Positions 22,871-36,700 of a stretch of 64,000 bases of DNA are shown here, piece after piece (position 1 is the stretch's first letter; each line of letters starts with the position of its first letter). The DNA comes from Gonatopus flavifemur. Lineage: Eukaryota > Arthropoda > Insecta > Hymenoptera > Dryinidae. The translations under genes and the position numbers were made by a program. Under the pieces are notes generated by a model. That model had not been told where the DNA came from and did not search any database. It saw only the letters and a program-made list of their open reading frames with translations. The DNA is taken from assembly GCA_018340375.1 (NCBI GenBank), contig JAFFJZ010000003.1:16120001-16184000 (forward strand), in the 5' to 3' direction.

Positions 22871-25800
22871 TCTGGCTATTTCATTATTATTTTTTTCATC
22901 AATGATGGGGGTTTATTGAGAAAATACATTGATAAATCATCAAATGATGTTATTATTTTGAGTTTACAAGTGGTGAATTTTGAAATGGAACCGCAGTATG
23001 ACATAATTTTCAGTTTCGGTTAACCGAATTTTCTCATTTTGGTCTTCTTCGAGAAGACTATTCACCTGGCCAGTAGTGAAATGATTATTCGCAGCATTAA
23101 GACCGGCTTCGCGTTCTTTTCGGAACCTAACAATTACTCCTATAGTGGTTTCTTATTCTGCCGAACAGCGTATCGATACATGGCAAGGCAATGTTTTCTC
23201 GGTTGTTTTGTGAGAGAAACCGAACAAGGGGAGTACATAGGAACGTGGGTATGATCACACAGCCTCTGGGGCGTTAAACACACCAGTGGCTATCATTTCC
23301 GTCATCGTGGTCCTATGATTCGATGTTTGGCAATTCTTAACCATAATCCTCAACCAAATCAATTCGGTTAATCATTATTTAGAACCAACATTGAAATCAT
23401 ACCAACAAATTTTGATTAAGAGAGATTAAAAGATATTCTTTATAAATTAACTCATTCATATATACAATATCGCTTCTCTCGTTCAACGAAGCTTTTATTT
23501 TTCAATCCTACCAATTAATCAGCTGGGTGGAAATTCTGTCGCATAGAAGATGAGGATGGGTTCTTTAGAAATTCAATAATGAGGAACGAAAAAGCTTTCG
23601 CTGTTCATTCTATCATTCCAAGCTATTCTTATAGGAGATTCTATATAATTAGATATCATTACCCGTTAAAGTTTCTCTTGACATCTCCTCCTGATACGAA
23701 ACAATGAACTCTTAGAATGGAAGGAAAAAGGATAATGAGATAGAAAGAAGAACAGAGGGAGAAAAAGAAAGGGGTATAGCTATATCGCGATGATCAATTA
23801 ATTTCTTTCATCAAAAAGAGAAACCCTAATGCACAATAGCAATTATCCGATGTCCGGAAGTTCCATCAAATATTGAGAATTCAATTGAGAAATACTCAAA
23901 TACAATATTGATGAAATTCTATCGGAAAATCTATGCCACATATGCGAAGATTGCGTATTTGATTTGAGATGAATAATTAAGATTTATTTCCTTATTACGA
24001 ATTAAGTGGGAGATTTTGATGATTCATAAACGAAGACACAAAGAAGTTGATCGTGTACATGACGTGCTTGCTTCTTTTCGTCTCTCTAGGTTTCGATGTA
24101 AGGAATACAATGTGAAATAAAAGACACACCGCGTCGCTGTCGTTTCGCCTTCGGGGACTCGAAAATTTGTGCGCTCGTACATCAACTCGGTTGCACTCAT
24201 AAATTGTGATTAAATCGAGGGGACCTCGTAAATATCACGGCTCAAGTCGATGCGAGGAGAAACAACAAAAAGATAAAAAATTCAACGGTGTTAACACTTT
24301 ATTATACATAACAAAAGAGAGTAAAATAGATGGAAATAATAAGACATTTCTTTTTTCTTTTAGATATCTGATTTAATTATGTTTTGTTTTAGAATTCACA
24401 AAATTGTGGCAAAATAAAAGACACCCACGGAAATATAGTATAACAGACTGAAATCTTTGATGACAGCTTTTCTCTCATCGATGGGGGGTGCTTGGCGAGC
24501 TTGCGACTCTTATTTCACGCCGCTTTGCTCCCGCCTGTCGTTTAAGGTTTAATGGACGTACATAAATTATACGTGTGTGTTTGCCAACCTTATATAGCAC
24601 CTCTCGCAACTTTACATGATAAAATATTCTCAACGAGAGCATCAAGACGGATTTCAAATCACATCGATCAATAATTACGCAAGCAGTGATTACATGTTCT
24701 ACCAAATGTGGTGGTTATAGTAGTTGAAGCATAGTTGAAAATGAAAAGATTTATCCCAATTCTGATCCAAAGGTTCATTGCACAGAAGAACAATTCGTGT
24801 TCATTAACGAATGTTTCCATCGATCTCTCTGCTCTCATGCCTCCAATTACAATTCTGTTTCCGATGTGTAATGGAAAATGTAAAATACCGAATTCACGAT
24901 ATGATTAAAATGACACTGATTCATTCGTTTTTTATAATAACATACGTAATTATACCGACAATCTTGCGATATATGCTTCTCATCGACCCAATTCTTGTTC
25001 AGCCAGTTTTAATCAGTTTATTCATCCGATGAAGAGAAGCGGTTTATCAAAACGATACACCGAGTTCCAGGTCTCATTACAAGCGATCGAAATAGCCATT
25101 CCTACGAGCAATTCAACCGCCTATAGCTTATAGCAGATTAATAATGAATTTATAGCTAAAGTTCGACATTATTGAGCCTCGGAGCGGAGAAGTTGTAGGG
25201 AAGTACAGCTGCACTCAAAACCACATCGGGGTATTTTTCAAATCTTAATGTAATGAATTGAAACATTCCTTGAACATCATCTGCTAAACTTTCCTGATAT
25301 TTCTTTTATTCCCATCGTGAGAATTACTGATTTTTTCATACCACTTCGATTTCCATTTAGTCTCCTCGATTTTGTCCAGTTGTGTATGCGACGTATAAAA
25401 ATCTAATTCGTGAGACCTGTCTTCTCGATTACACGATCTTGAAATTCGAATATTAGGATCTGTGTGTCGTAATCCAACGGAAAGAGTTTATATATCGCTA
25501 TCCGTGTAAATTTATGCATAGTCGCCATGGGAGATCGTTGTAATACCTTCGGTTAAATCACTACACATCCTCGCTAGACATCAACGCCCGCATCGTCTTT
25601 ACCACACAAACATTACACAACCGTACATGATTCAGGTATCATAATTCTTTTCCTCCAACCTGTTTGCTATGTAATTATCAGTCCATAAATTGAAGTATAA
25701 GAGCATTAGTTTAAACACGCAAGCACGTGAAGGATGAAATGAACAAACATTTTAGGTAGTTCATTTTCAGACCCTTTGCTACGATTTTAGCTTTATTTAG

Positions 25801-28015
25801 CTGTAATTTTAAAACCCTCTCAAATCCCTTTATTTCAAATCAACAACAGCGGAATTTAAATATCTCCAATGTGATATAAGATAAGAAAAATCCAGGATGC
25901 GTTCATCTGTGCACGTATGTTGGGCACTGTCAACGTTATGCGCCTCTGGAACTCTATTTTCTCGACGTTCCTTCTCTTCTTCATCATCTTTTCTTTCCAC
26001 TTCTCTTTCATTCTCCCGTCTTGCACGTCGATCTCAAAATCTCAAGGCATTTCATCCTCAGATTTGGAAAATGACGTATCGAGGTCGCATAAGCTAGGAT
26101 GAGATCAGAATGATAGATGGAGTTTTTCTACAGTCACTTGGGTGCATTATAGCTCAGTCTACATTCTTTTCGGTATATGAATGTATACAAGACAGAGTTA
26201 CCACGTACGTTGGAAGATTTTTTGAAATTGGTCAATTGAATTTTGTTTTGACAGCATGAGAAATTTCATCAAGTACTCAAACAATTATTCTCACAATCCT
26301 TCACTCCCAATCATTTTCGAGGTATTTTTGTTAATGATGAATCATCACGTATTCTATGATGGGACTAGTTTTTATTTTGATTTTACAGTCATGCGCGAAT
26401 CCTCGTGAATAAATATCTTCATTATTCAAGAAATTCGTAAGGAATACAAGGAAACTGTGCAACGGCACAGTTCATACCATATATTTGAATTTGCTTGATC
26501 CCTAGCCACTTTATTTTAGTTCTGATATCTCCCTCAACAGCGTGTAAAAGATCGAGATTGCGAGATAAGTTTTCATGTAGATGTTCTTTAGCGTAGCCAT
26601 AACGTTCTTGCGCGGAACATCGAAATCAATTCAAATCAAAATTATGTACTCTGAAAGAATTTTATTCACCGTGAAATTAGATACAAATAAGAATTTTTTA
26701 CAAAATCACTGTAATTTTTTGAAGAATTTCCACTCGTTCCAATGGAATGTATTCGCTTGAAACTGTGCATGAATATCAACCCGCTAAAAAATGACAAATA
26801 TTTCTGACTCGTGGTTTCAGAAACTTCATTATTGTATTCGAATTCTTGAACCACGCGAATGAACGCACAAGCTAGCATTGTTCTTCCATCATCCACTCGA
26901 TGGATTATTTTCATAAGAATTGGTGTTTTTAACACAGCTTTTGGGAGCTGTCAAGTCGCTGCTCGTTTCAAAATAATTAATCTTACATCCCCTGGCAGAA
27001 GAACGGTATACCAACTAATTCAAGACAACTTTAACTTCCTCATCGAGCAGTAATTGAGTTATGGTTTACTAAAGTTCTTCACTTCAGGGAAACCATGTTC
27101 CCCCATAACGTCAAAAACTTGAGTAAAATGAACTCCAAAGCTAAACTATCCCGTACCGAATGAATGAAAAACAAAGTTCAGACGAAGAAATCACACGTAC
27201 GTTTGCACGAATACGCAGTATAGACAAAATGTTGAATTATCGATCGATGGTTGGATATTAATTATCATTGTTTACCAAAGGAAATATAATAAAAGTTTCT
27301 TTTCAAATGCAAATAACATCGAGTCCAGACAAAACGATACATATGACGTCGGTGAATAAATGATGTTCTATTGCAATTCCCACTCAACTTAATCTTGCGT
27401 TTGACATCATGCAATTATTTATGACGAAACAAAGAGCCGACATGTTGTACTAGCAATGGGAGAGTTTAAATAGACGCGTGCGTGCATACTTATTACCTTT
27501 CGGTCTATCGTTTTATATTTATTATCATATACCGAGGTTCACATAAACAAAGGCCGATCCTCCCCTTCCGTATCGTACGTATGTTTAATAACAAATAGAA
27601 GCCAGGATGCATTTCGACATTCGAATCGACCCGGTGCACCCACGTGAAAGCGAACCTGTGATTCGTTTTCAACACCCACATATAAGCAAGATAGTTATCC
27701 TCCTAACGTACCACGTAAATCAAAACCCTTGGACGTTGTTTTATTATAGTGATCCTTCAACAAATAAGGATCATCAATGAGATATATCCTTATACTTTAC
27801 TGTCAGTTTCATATAGTTCTGTATCCCCATGGGTTGCTCGTAATTGATGTTCTTTGTATTCAGAGGTCAAGTATTCCATTCAATGAGAGATAATACGAAA
27901 TGGAATGATATGCTCGTTGAGTAAGATAAAAATTGAACACGACATGGTAGTTGCTCGAGGGAATATTCGTAGATATGTCTCACTTTCCTGTTGTCTAGGG
28001 TTGTTGCTTGATACG
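22871..28015. other. Long featureless non-coding stretch
   Basis: No gene, RNA gene or transposon end found over 5 kb. A short imperfect inverted repeat spans about 23235-23320 (CATAGGAACG against its partner near GTGGTCCTATG). A CpG-richer patch lies at about 24125-24260. Sequence around 25110-25165 is dense in TAAT/ATTA-type words, but nothing singles it out as regulatory. Confidence 0.55.
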
Positions 28016-28041
28016 AGAGGAGAGAGAGAGAAAGAGAGAGG
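28016..28041. repeat. (GA)n purine tract
   Basis: GAGAGGAGAGAGAGAGAAAGAGAG-type run, an imperfect GA microsatellite. Confidence 0.8.
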
Positions 28042-31000
28042 ATGAAAGCCTCGCTCGTATTTGATCATCATTTTCAACTGAATGAAAATCCAAATTTTCA
28101 TCCAGTAGATTCTCGCGTCGTAAGAGACCACAAATTTTTCAGGTGAACGTTTTATAGAAGGCAAACAAATACCTGGTGTGCACCGCATGATTGCGTGATC
28201 CCTCAAAGGAACGAAATGGATGAAAGAGCGTATTCAAACTCAACCGACTGGCAGTCATTATATTCTCGAAAAAAAAGGAAGAAATTCATTCCGGAGAGAG
28301 GATAAATCATTTGTTCAACGATTCGATGAACTCTCTTGTGATGTTTTCATTTATCTTTTTGAAATATGAATTTTAATGAACGTGGTTGTATTCGTCTGAA
28401 TACATCTAAACACTTCGAACTAAAAATCATTCAAATTATTGATTGTTACGTCGCTTTCTATCAAAACACCGAAACCTTAATAAGATTCGAGATGCGAGAA
28501 TACAGCCGATCATACGAGAATACGATGCATTCGTTGAAGGAAGAGACACCCGCTGTGTTCTACCTTCACCTGATTTGAATACACCATTACTGGGTGGTAT
28601 CTTTCATCGCTTGGTCCACACCTCTGTTCGACTTCTGACATTCATACACAAACGTACACGTACATACATATACATATATACGCTCGGTCAAACCGTAGAA
28701 ACGTGGCGAGGAAGAAAAAAAATTACAGCACCTGTAGGCACAGGAGCTTCATCCTGATGGAGAAGGAAAAGAGAAATGAGATGGCGAAAGAGAAAATGAA
28801 GAACAGAAAGTACAGAGAGGAGAGTGAGAGAAGAAGGAAGCTTTCAACTGTCGACCGAATAAAGCGACATAAACGCTAACGACTGATCGGCAGGCCGAGA
28901 TAGAGCCTGTTAACCAAACGCCATGCTCCTTATAGAAAACGAATATGTTCCGCGAGTGAAAACTATGTGCGCGCAGAAGACTACCATTCCGATATCAATT
29001 GTGAATCGTTCGACTTGGCCTATAAGTGGCTACCTTCGTGTTCTTCGTGTTCGTCTGAACTCTCTTTTGTTCTCTCGTCCATAACGTGTAGCTGCGTGTA
29101 GCATGTCTTCCCGATGAGGCGAAACATCCTCCATTCGATCAAATTTGTTCCACATTTGAAAACATGGAAATATAATAACAGCGTGGTTTTTCAAAACAAC
29201 GTTATTCATCAACACCAAAAAGATGGAGCCATCGATTACATCGTCACATTCGTTAATATCGATTCGATACCGAATGAGAAAGGTGCAAATGAGAAAAGCT
29301 TTTAAAATTCAAATTCAGCGCCGCCCCTTTAGGCTTCTCATAAATTCGAAGGACATTTTTTACCTGCTTTCGAATGTATTTTCACGATGAAGTATGGAAG
29401 TATCTAAACACCTGCGATTTCATACCTTTTCATTCCCAAGTAAAAATACCCCAACCGTTAATTAAGTGAACACATTTCGATATTTCATACTCGTTCACAT
29501 TTGAATATTCTCCGAAACTCGTTGAACTTTCGAAATTCATTACATTTGATATTTGATTTGATTTTTCAGAATACGACGAAGGAATTCAAGTTCCCAGATA
29601 TGTTGTATTTTAAAACCCCATTTCAAATAAGGATTTCACGTGTTCCAAGAGCAGCGGCCCAGCGGCAAAGCAACTCGATATTATTCAGTCCTAAAACAAA
29701 AGCGATTCACTTCAAAGAGACTGTTTGATTTTCTTTTTCCTTTCATTCAACGATTCATGATATTATATGTTATATGGTTCGATTCTGGCGCAGGTGCACG
29801 CATATAAATGTAAGCGATTTGTAGATGAAATTTATGATTCATATTCTACACGTATAAGGGTACATTCAGTTTTCGAAAGATCAACAACACCTCTTATATG
29901 CGATCGCCATGCGATATATAGTCGTGAAATATATGTTCGTGACGATGGGGAGGAGAAAGAAACGCGTCGTTGAACAAACTTTGGGCGTAACCGATGTGAG
30001 AGTTGTACATTTATCTATAAATTGTGCGTACCGGTGGAAGCAACGGGGACGTCGATATATCCAAAAGGTATATATGCACGCATTTACGCATGTGTCCAGT
30101 TGTCGTGATTCGCACATATACCGGGTGATTCACAACCCCACGAACGAATCTCGTACGGAAATCAAAGAAAAATCTCATATCTGGGATTGTGTGTTTGTAT
30201 ACGTAAGTGTGTGAAATAAAGGTTCGAAAAGATAGAATTCCTTGCACGAGGTATAAACATTCTCCTCAGAATGTACTTGAGGAAACATATTTACTTTCGT
30301 TTCAATAACATTGTATATTTTCTGTATTCAATGGATCGATGTAGGGAACTATTTTTCACGATATTTTTTAACGAAGAATCCAGTCAGTGCAGTCTTGAGG
30401 AGAAATGTGAAGAACGTATACTTACTTGTTGCATAGAGAGCAATCGTTGAAACATTTGTAGATTAGCGTCCTTTCCGAATTGGAAATGAATCCCTGTGTA
30501 TCCTGGAAGAGGTCAATATAGAATTCATAATTCTCAATAACCTCACCGTTGGCATCAAAGACATTCCCAAAAAGAATGAAAAGAAAAAGTAATCAAAGGA
30601 GGAGAAAGCTGAGAGTGGATGAGGAAACATAAAAGGGCGGTACTCCAAGAAGAGGAGAAGGAGGGTCGTCGGGAGGTTTGAACAAGCAAAGAAGATTGAT
30701 TAAAAGTCTGTCTGGGTTTGGGTTTTTCTTTTGGCCATTGATTTCGTTTATCCCGATCGCTCAATCGATGGGATTCATCCACTTATGTGTCAACACTTAC
30801 GTTCACCAAACCTCCCGTACAATGGGTTTTTTGTGATAGGTTTTAGACAATGCGATTGGGTTCTCTTCATCCACCAACCTCACACGTATACACTCCAATG
30901 GTGGTCTCGGCCCGAGGAGATGAAGAAACTTTTCGATCGGCATAAAAGCTGGCTTTTTCCACCGTCCGGTACTTGGCATGTTGGACGTTTGCACAAACTT

Positions 31001-33245
31001 TTTTCCCCCGACACACTATGATGTAAAAGCAAATGGAAATTGTACATCCATTCGAATGGAGTTTTTTAATGCACCCCGAAGAATGGTATTTCTATCAAAA
31101 TATAATCAATTAACACAAGATCCAATTTTAAGGAGTTTTGAAAAGTAGTATTTTAAACTGTAAAATTTGTTATTTCTGCATGTATGAAATCTTTGTATAT
31201 AATTGCTTCAAGCTAAACTTATTTTTATCTGATAAAATTGTCAGGGAATTCAGCTTCTGAAGTTAGTTACAAGATGGTTTCATTTTATTGCTGTATAAAG
31301 CATTAAACGTAAAATCCTTTGGACGAGGAATTTCAGTTTTCATTTCATACGATACGAATAATTTGAATTTATTTCAAAGAAATCCACATTTCATTCAAGA
31401 AATATTTCGCTGCGGCTGATTTTACACTCTTCAGAAAAAAAAGTGAGAACATTTATTTAGTGAATGAACCATCTCGTCTGTCAACGAATATACAGACGAA
31501 ATAGAAATAATTTTTTCACTTTCCGCGATATTTTTTCCTGAAGTTGAATGAATTTTTCTTTTTTCATAATATTTTCTTCTCAACTCGAGAAAACATTCAA
31601 TTTGTTCTGTTCCCTTTAGAAACTTCACGAGGTGAGTTTTTCAGAATTTATTCCAAGCATCTTCATTACAAATATTCTCAAGCTTTTTCAAGAGTATTCA
31701 TATAGACTCGCCACGTGAGTTAGCTGTTTTTTTTCCATTGGAGCAGCACTCCAAACATTTCTTCTTCAGAAAGAGTCTATCATCCACATTATTCGAGAAC
31801 GATGATCTACAAAAGGATAATCAACTTCTTTTCGTTTCTTTGTGAATCTCACGAATGTTCTTTTGGAGAGGCGTTATTTGTTCTCTATAAGGAAAAGTAA
31901 ACTGTGATAATTAATGGCAGAAATGAAAAAGTTACATCATTTTAGTATCTAAACGAATCATATTGCGTTTTACATATACAGCGAATATCGCTGTTCTCGT
32001 AATTCTTGTAACACACGAGTTCAGGGTGGTTTGATAATTATGTTTTATCATTCGTGAGGTAGAGGTGCGTTGAGGGATGTATTAAGTGAATTATTCTTAG
32101 GTGCACACATGCATTTGTCTGTGAAGTGCAAAGGTTAACAAATGGGTTTCACGATTATTGCGTGAAGAGTCAGATCTCGTATGTACTACACCTACTTGTG
32201 CGTCGCACCAGACGAGAAGTCTGGTTGGTTGTACAGGTACTTGCAGTAGTTAGCGTTCATGAGTGCGCAGACACCGATTACACGGTCTTATCAACGCGAG
32301 GTCATGAAACACTCTCTTGTTCCCCTATTTTTTTCATTCCTCTTCTCTTGAACGTCAAGCGCCCTAAAATCTAAAAAAAACCTCGTATCTCAATTCCTGA
32401 AATACCAAAAGCGAACCTCTCTTCTTCGAGCAAGAATTTTTGATTATTCTTCGTAATTCGAATTGTTGGATTTTTAATTTATTTTGTCCACAAATTCATT
32501 TGAATTAATCATAAAATAAGAGTTATCACACTTGCGTAATTAGATTTAATATTTCCCGTGATTGTACGTGAGCAGGGTGGTCAGGTTGAGCTATTTTCTG
32601 CCGATTGGGCTACTCGGAGGGCCAATCGGCGAGTAACTTTCTTGCTACAGCGACCGATAGCCAATTGGGCGATTCTGATTCTCATGGTACTAGAGCAGAT
32701 CTTGGGAGACTGGTCTAACGACTAAAATACACCTGTCACCGTGAAGGCAGATTGAAAGTACAGTCCGCTCTGGTTATAATCCTATCACTTATAATCCTCG
32801 CTCATATTTGTTCCGCTTCCCTGAGCACAAATATTCCCCCGCTCTAAGCCCGTTCGTAGTTTTGGTTGTTCATATATCTTGCTATAAGCCTCTCTGGTGA
32901 GTATGATTCTTGGCCTGAGGAATTGGTCAGCTGGAGACCATGGAACATCAGCACGAAGATGTCCATTCAATGTTCATTAGGAGTTAGAAATGAAAACATG
33001 TTAAATTTTCAACATACACAATTTGACACATGTGGCACGTTTGAACATGAATTGGGCAAGGCTTATGAAAAGTAATGCAGGCAAGATAAAATTGTTACTT
33101 ATAGTGGAAGGAACGCTGATTTTTTCCCACTGTCTTCCCCTACAGCCCCCAAGCGAGGCTTATGACCAGATTGGACTGTATCTCATTTGGAATCGAATGT
33201 TCATTTGTAAATGAAACTCATTGTTCAATCATTTTTTCTTTGGAT
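28042..33245. other. Long non-coding stretch, no gene seen
   Basis: No convincing frame, RNA gene or transposon end over 5 kb. G+C rises slightly at 28840-29000 and 29900-30130. At 32575-32670 the words GCCGATTGGGC, GGCCAATCGGC and GCCAATTGGGC form a short self-complementary cluster that may be a remnant of a word-type repeat. Confidence 0.5.
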
Positions 33246-33278
33246 TACAGTGGGCAATAAAAAACTGGCCACACTGTA
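33246..33278. repeat. Possible Tc1/mariner-type terminal remnant
   Basis: TACAGTGGGCAATAAAAAAC followed by TGGCCACACTGTA has CAGTG and its complement CACTG at its two ends, each bordered by TA. CAGTG-plus-GGC starts are typical of Tc1-like ends, so this could be an end-to-end deletion product or a solo end. It is very short and could be chance. Confidence 0.25.
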
Positions 33279-33339
33279 CGTGAGGTAGTGTGATTCATTT
33301 GAATAATTCATCACTCATTATGATAATTTCGTTCTAGAC

Positions 33340-33725
33340 AGGGTTTAGATGTCTTAAAAATGGTTTCAAATATAAAACATGTTACAAATAACTTTTAGAT
33401 GAGTTTTAGACAATAAGTACTCTAAAACTTATCTGAAATAAGTGTTGTGCGAGACTTCTCTTGAAACCTCCCGAGCAGAAATCTGTTACGGCTAGGTGTA
33501 ATACTGATGCGGTCTGAATCAGGCTCTATCAGGGTCCCAATGAAGCATACATATGGAATAACGTATCAAGGAATTCCACGTTAGGCTCAAATGTGTGCTG
33601 CCGTAAGACTCTCGCGATGCAACATACCGTTTTTCATCAAATCTAGGCCTGATGAGATTTTCTAGTGTGGGCCCTATTACGATTCTATCAACTCGGACCT
33701 GACATGGGTATTCTGATTTCAGGCA
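33340..33725. repeat. Degraded self-complementary word repeats
   Basis: From 33340 to 33450 the words TTTAGATG, CTTTTAGATGAGTTTTAG and CTAAAACTTATCTGAAATAAG form imperfect inverted pairs and resemble the AAGATGTCTT field at 53 kb. From 33470 to 33725 a different vocabulary appears (GAGCAGAAATCTG, GGCCTGATGAG, GTGGGCCC, GGACCTGACATGGG), and its beginning (CCCGAGCAGAAATCTG) recalls the CCCAACCAGAAATTT end. No boundaries or target duplications could be fixed. Confidence 0.35.
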
Positions 33726-36700
33726 TACTTTTGAAAATTCAACCATTTCAATCATTCATAGTTATCCATGTTTTAATAGCCACAACTTCAAAAATATGAC
33801 TTTTAAAAAGAGATTAGGAAAAAATCGATACGTTTTCATGGATAATCGGATGTTACGGGGAACAAATATTTACAATACAATATGTTCCAAGATGTTTACG
33901 TTCGCAAACAAAATTCCATTCCTCATAACTTTGTAATTAGAACCTTCGATGAAAAACTTCCAGAAAGAAAATCGTCCTCGAATTTGTTCGATGATGAATC
34001 TTCAAAAAATCGTTCGTTGAGTCAAATTTGCCATGGGAAGAGTCATTAGATGCGTACTACGATCAGCTGATACGCACGTAGCGCATGGAATTTTGGAGAA
34101 AAGGGCCGAATTCGATGGTCTGATATGGGCCGGATTTGGTAATCTAAAATTTGGCAAACAGGACGAGGACCGCAATGTAGCCATAACAAATTTCCGCTCA
34201 GGCTGTTTAAAACATTTCGCAAGACGTAAAACGTGGTATCCGCCATTGTTTCGAAAAATTCCCCTCCACCCCAAGTCGAAAAAATTGAATCTCAATGTCA
34301 TCTTTTCCAAATCCTGGTTCAATCCATAATACGCAACGAATCGAAGTTGAATTCAGTTTCATTTTTTGACCCAAGTTCCCAATATCGGCATGGGAGCAGC
34401 AAAATTTTAGATCCGCCACTGTTCTCCCTGTCTGTCAGAAGAATTATCCGAGAAAGGAGACCGATGGAAGTATTTGTATACAATTCAAGTGTGTCCACTG
34501 ATGAAGTTCACAGTACATGGAGAAGGACTTACGTTAGTCAAAGCCGAAATAACTGTATATATCCGTGTAGCGAGGGTGTAAGAGACATTGAGGTTCACAA
34601 TCAAATATTCAACAGACGCTGAGCTGCAAAGTGCCAGAAACTCGTCCCATTACCATATACACGCGACGCTTCGAGCATTCACGCAGTGTCTCATGGGATT
34701 GTGCCATTGTGTGTAACAGAACTAGGAAACCCAACGAGAGACAAAAAAAGAGCACCGAGTTGAACATGTTGATACGAATCTCATGGTTTCGGTTTGAACT
34801 TTTCCTTCTCATCTGACCACTCCTTTGATCTCTTTTTCTTTTTCATTCCCGATGTATCTCCGACAGAATCTGATTTTCAGCAAATGTATATCAAGGATTT
34901 ATTTATCTATGAAATTTGAAGCAAAAGTACGATTGTAGGTTTAAATCACTCCAATTAGTGGCATGCGGTTTAGGTGTGAATTTCCAAATCAGATGCAGAA
35001 AACGTAATATTTCATTAGATAATTAGATAGGATAGGAAGTTTATATAATCAACGATAGCTACAATATTCAGTGGTTAGTTACAGGGGATGATTCATTCTC
35101 TAATGACAGGTTAATACACGTCGCTTGTAACTGGACCTGTTTGAATATATATATATATGCATAAAATTGGATACACATAATTAAAATACCTTCATTCGAT
35201 AGAATAAACCTCTAAAGCATTGAAATGTATCCAACGATTCCCACTATCAATTCCAGTGCAGATAATTCCACCATAGTTATTGGAACATTTACTCGTTACA
35301 TTATTTAATTCCTCTCCGAATGCAATTATTATTCGAAAAGTTGAATTTACGATGTAACCAGTTGCAATGCTAGAACGAACTTCGTCAATTTCTGACCAAT
35401 TTTCATGAATTTCATGTTATGAATATTGAATTTGTGTATGATGAAAGTCGCGGGTTACAAAGCGACTGAAAAGGGACGAAGAAACGAATGAGGAAGAGAG
35501 TTACCACTCAGGTCATAGAGATTAGCCTACGCGAAGCTTTCGCGATGGATAGGGTCGAACTTTCAGCTTTAAATCTTACATGAGGGACGTAATGTCAGGG
35601 AAATTCAGAGATGTGATCCATTAGCAACAACGGTGGCATCAGCAGCAGAGGTGGGGACAGCAAAGCTGTGGCAAGTCGGTGTTTCTCTCTTGTGTCCCAC
35701 GAGAAATAACCGTAATCGCTTTTCTACCCCATACCTTCTTCTATGCTTTCCATCGCAAACCCTAAATATCCCTTGCCACTCTTACGATGTCCGATGTGCG
35801 GGCCTTGTGCGTGTGATTTTCGTGACCACTTTTCCTATCGCTATACGTAAACGTTTCTCATACCAACAGTATTCCAATGTAATCTTTGCTTCGGACTCCT
35901 TGTACGCAAAGGTTAAAGGAGTACATCAAATCTCATTAACCAATCGGAAATTGAATACAGAGTTTAATGCCAAGTTAACGAAGGTTCGATTATCCTTTTC
36001 CGCCATAAGTTCATGAAATTCCAGCATTGAGTATCAAATTTCCACAAATTATTGTGATTTTAAATCACATGATTCATGAGAAGTAAATATAATCTAGTCG
36101 AAGGAATCGATATTATGGAAAATATGATAGATTGACAAGAGGGAAAAACAAAAAACAAGAAGATATTATATTTTTTGTGTTTTATGAACGAACGGAATTT
36201 AAATTGCCTTCCCCTGCTGCTGTTATCGTTCCCTTCCTCTCAACCCTCCGTGTACCCTCACGAACGCCAAACTTTGCGTTCCTGCTTATAAATCCCAATA
36301 CTCTTTGGTATCGGCCAGATGAAAAGCACAGACATAGAAGAATAGAAGAATAAAAAGAATGAAAATAGTGTATAGTAGTCATGGATGGAATATGAAAATA
36401 TTTTGGATCAAGAGAAAATTTGTTGTATTGTCCACGTACGAGCGACATTCGTGCATGCTTCGCAACGTGGATTTGTTCAGGAATGTTGTTACAAGAATGA
36501 CTCGATTCTCTACGACTGTCCATTCTCTGAAATTTCAAGATATTTCTATGCAATGAATTTATTCCTAGGTGGAAACGAATAAATATTTGTTGTTGAGTTC
36601 TTGGGGGATAGTACGATAGGATTTAACAAAATTTACGTAGGTCTGACCACCTTGAAAGAACAATTTCCTTGAAAATAAATAATTTACCGCGTAACGTGAT

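Noticed and set aside
29776..29786. GGTTCGATTCT, a B-box-like match suggesting a tRNA
   Set aside because: No A box or cloverleaf arms lie upstream.
33281..33295. TGAGGTAGTGTG, resembling the start of let-7
   Set aside because: It diverges after nine bases and no complementary arm is present at microRNA distance.
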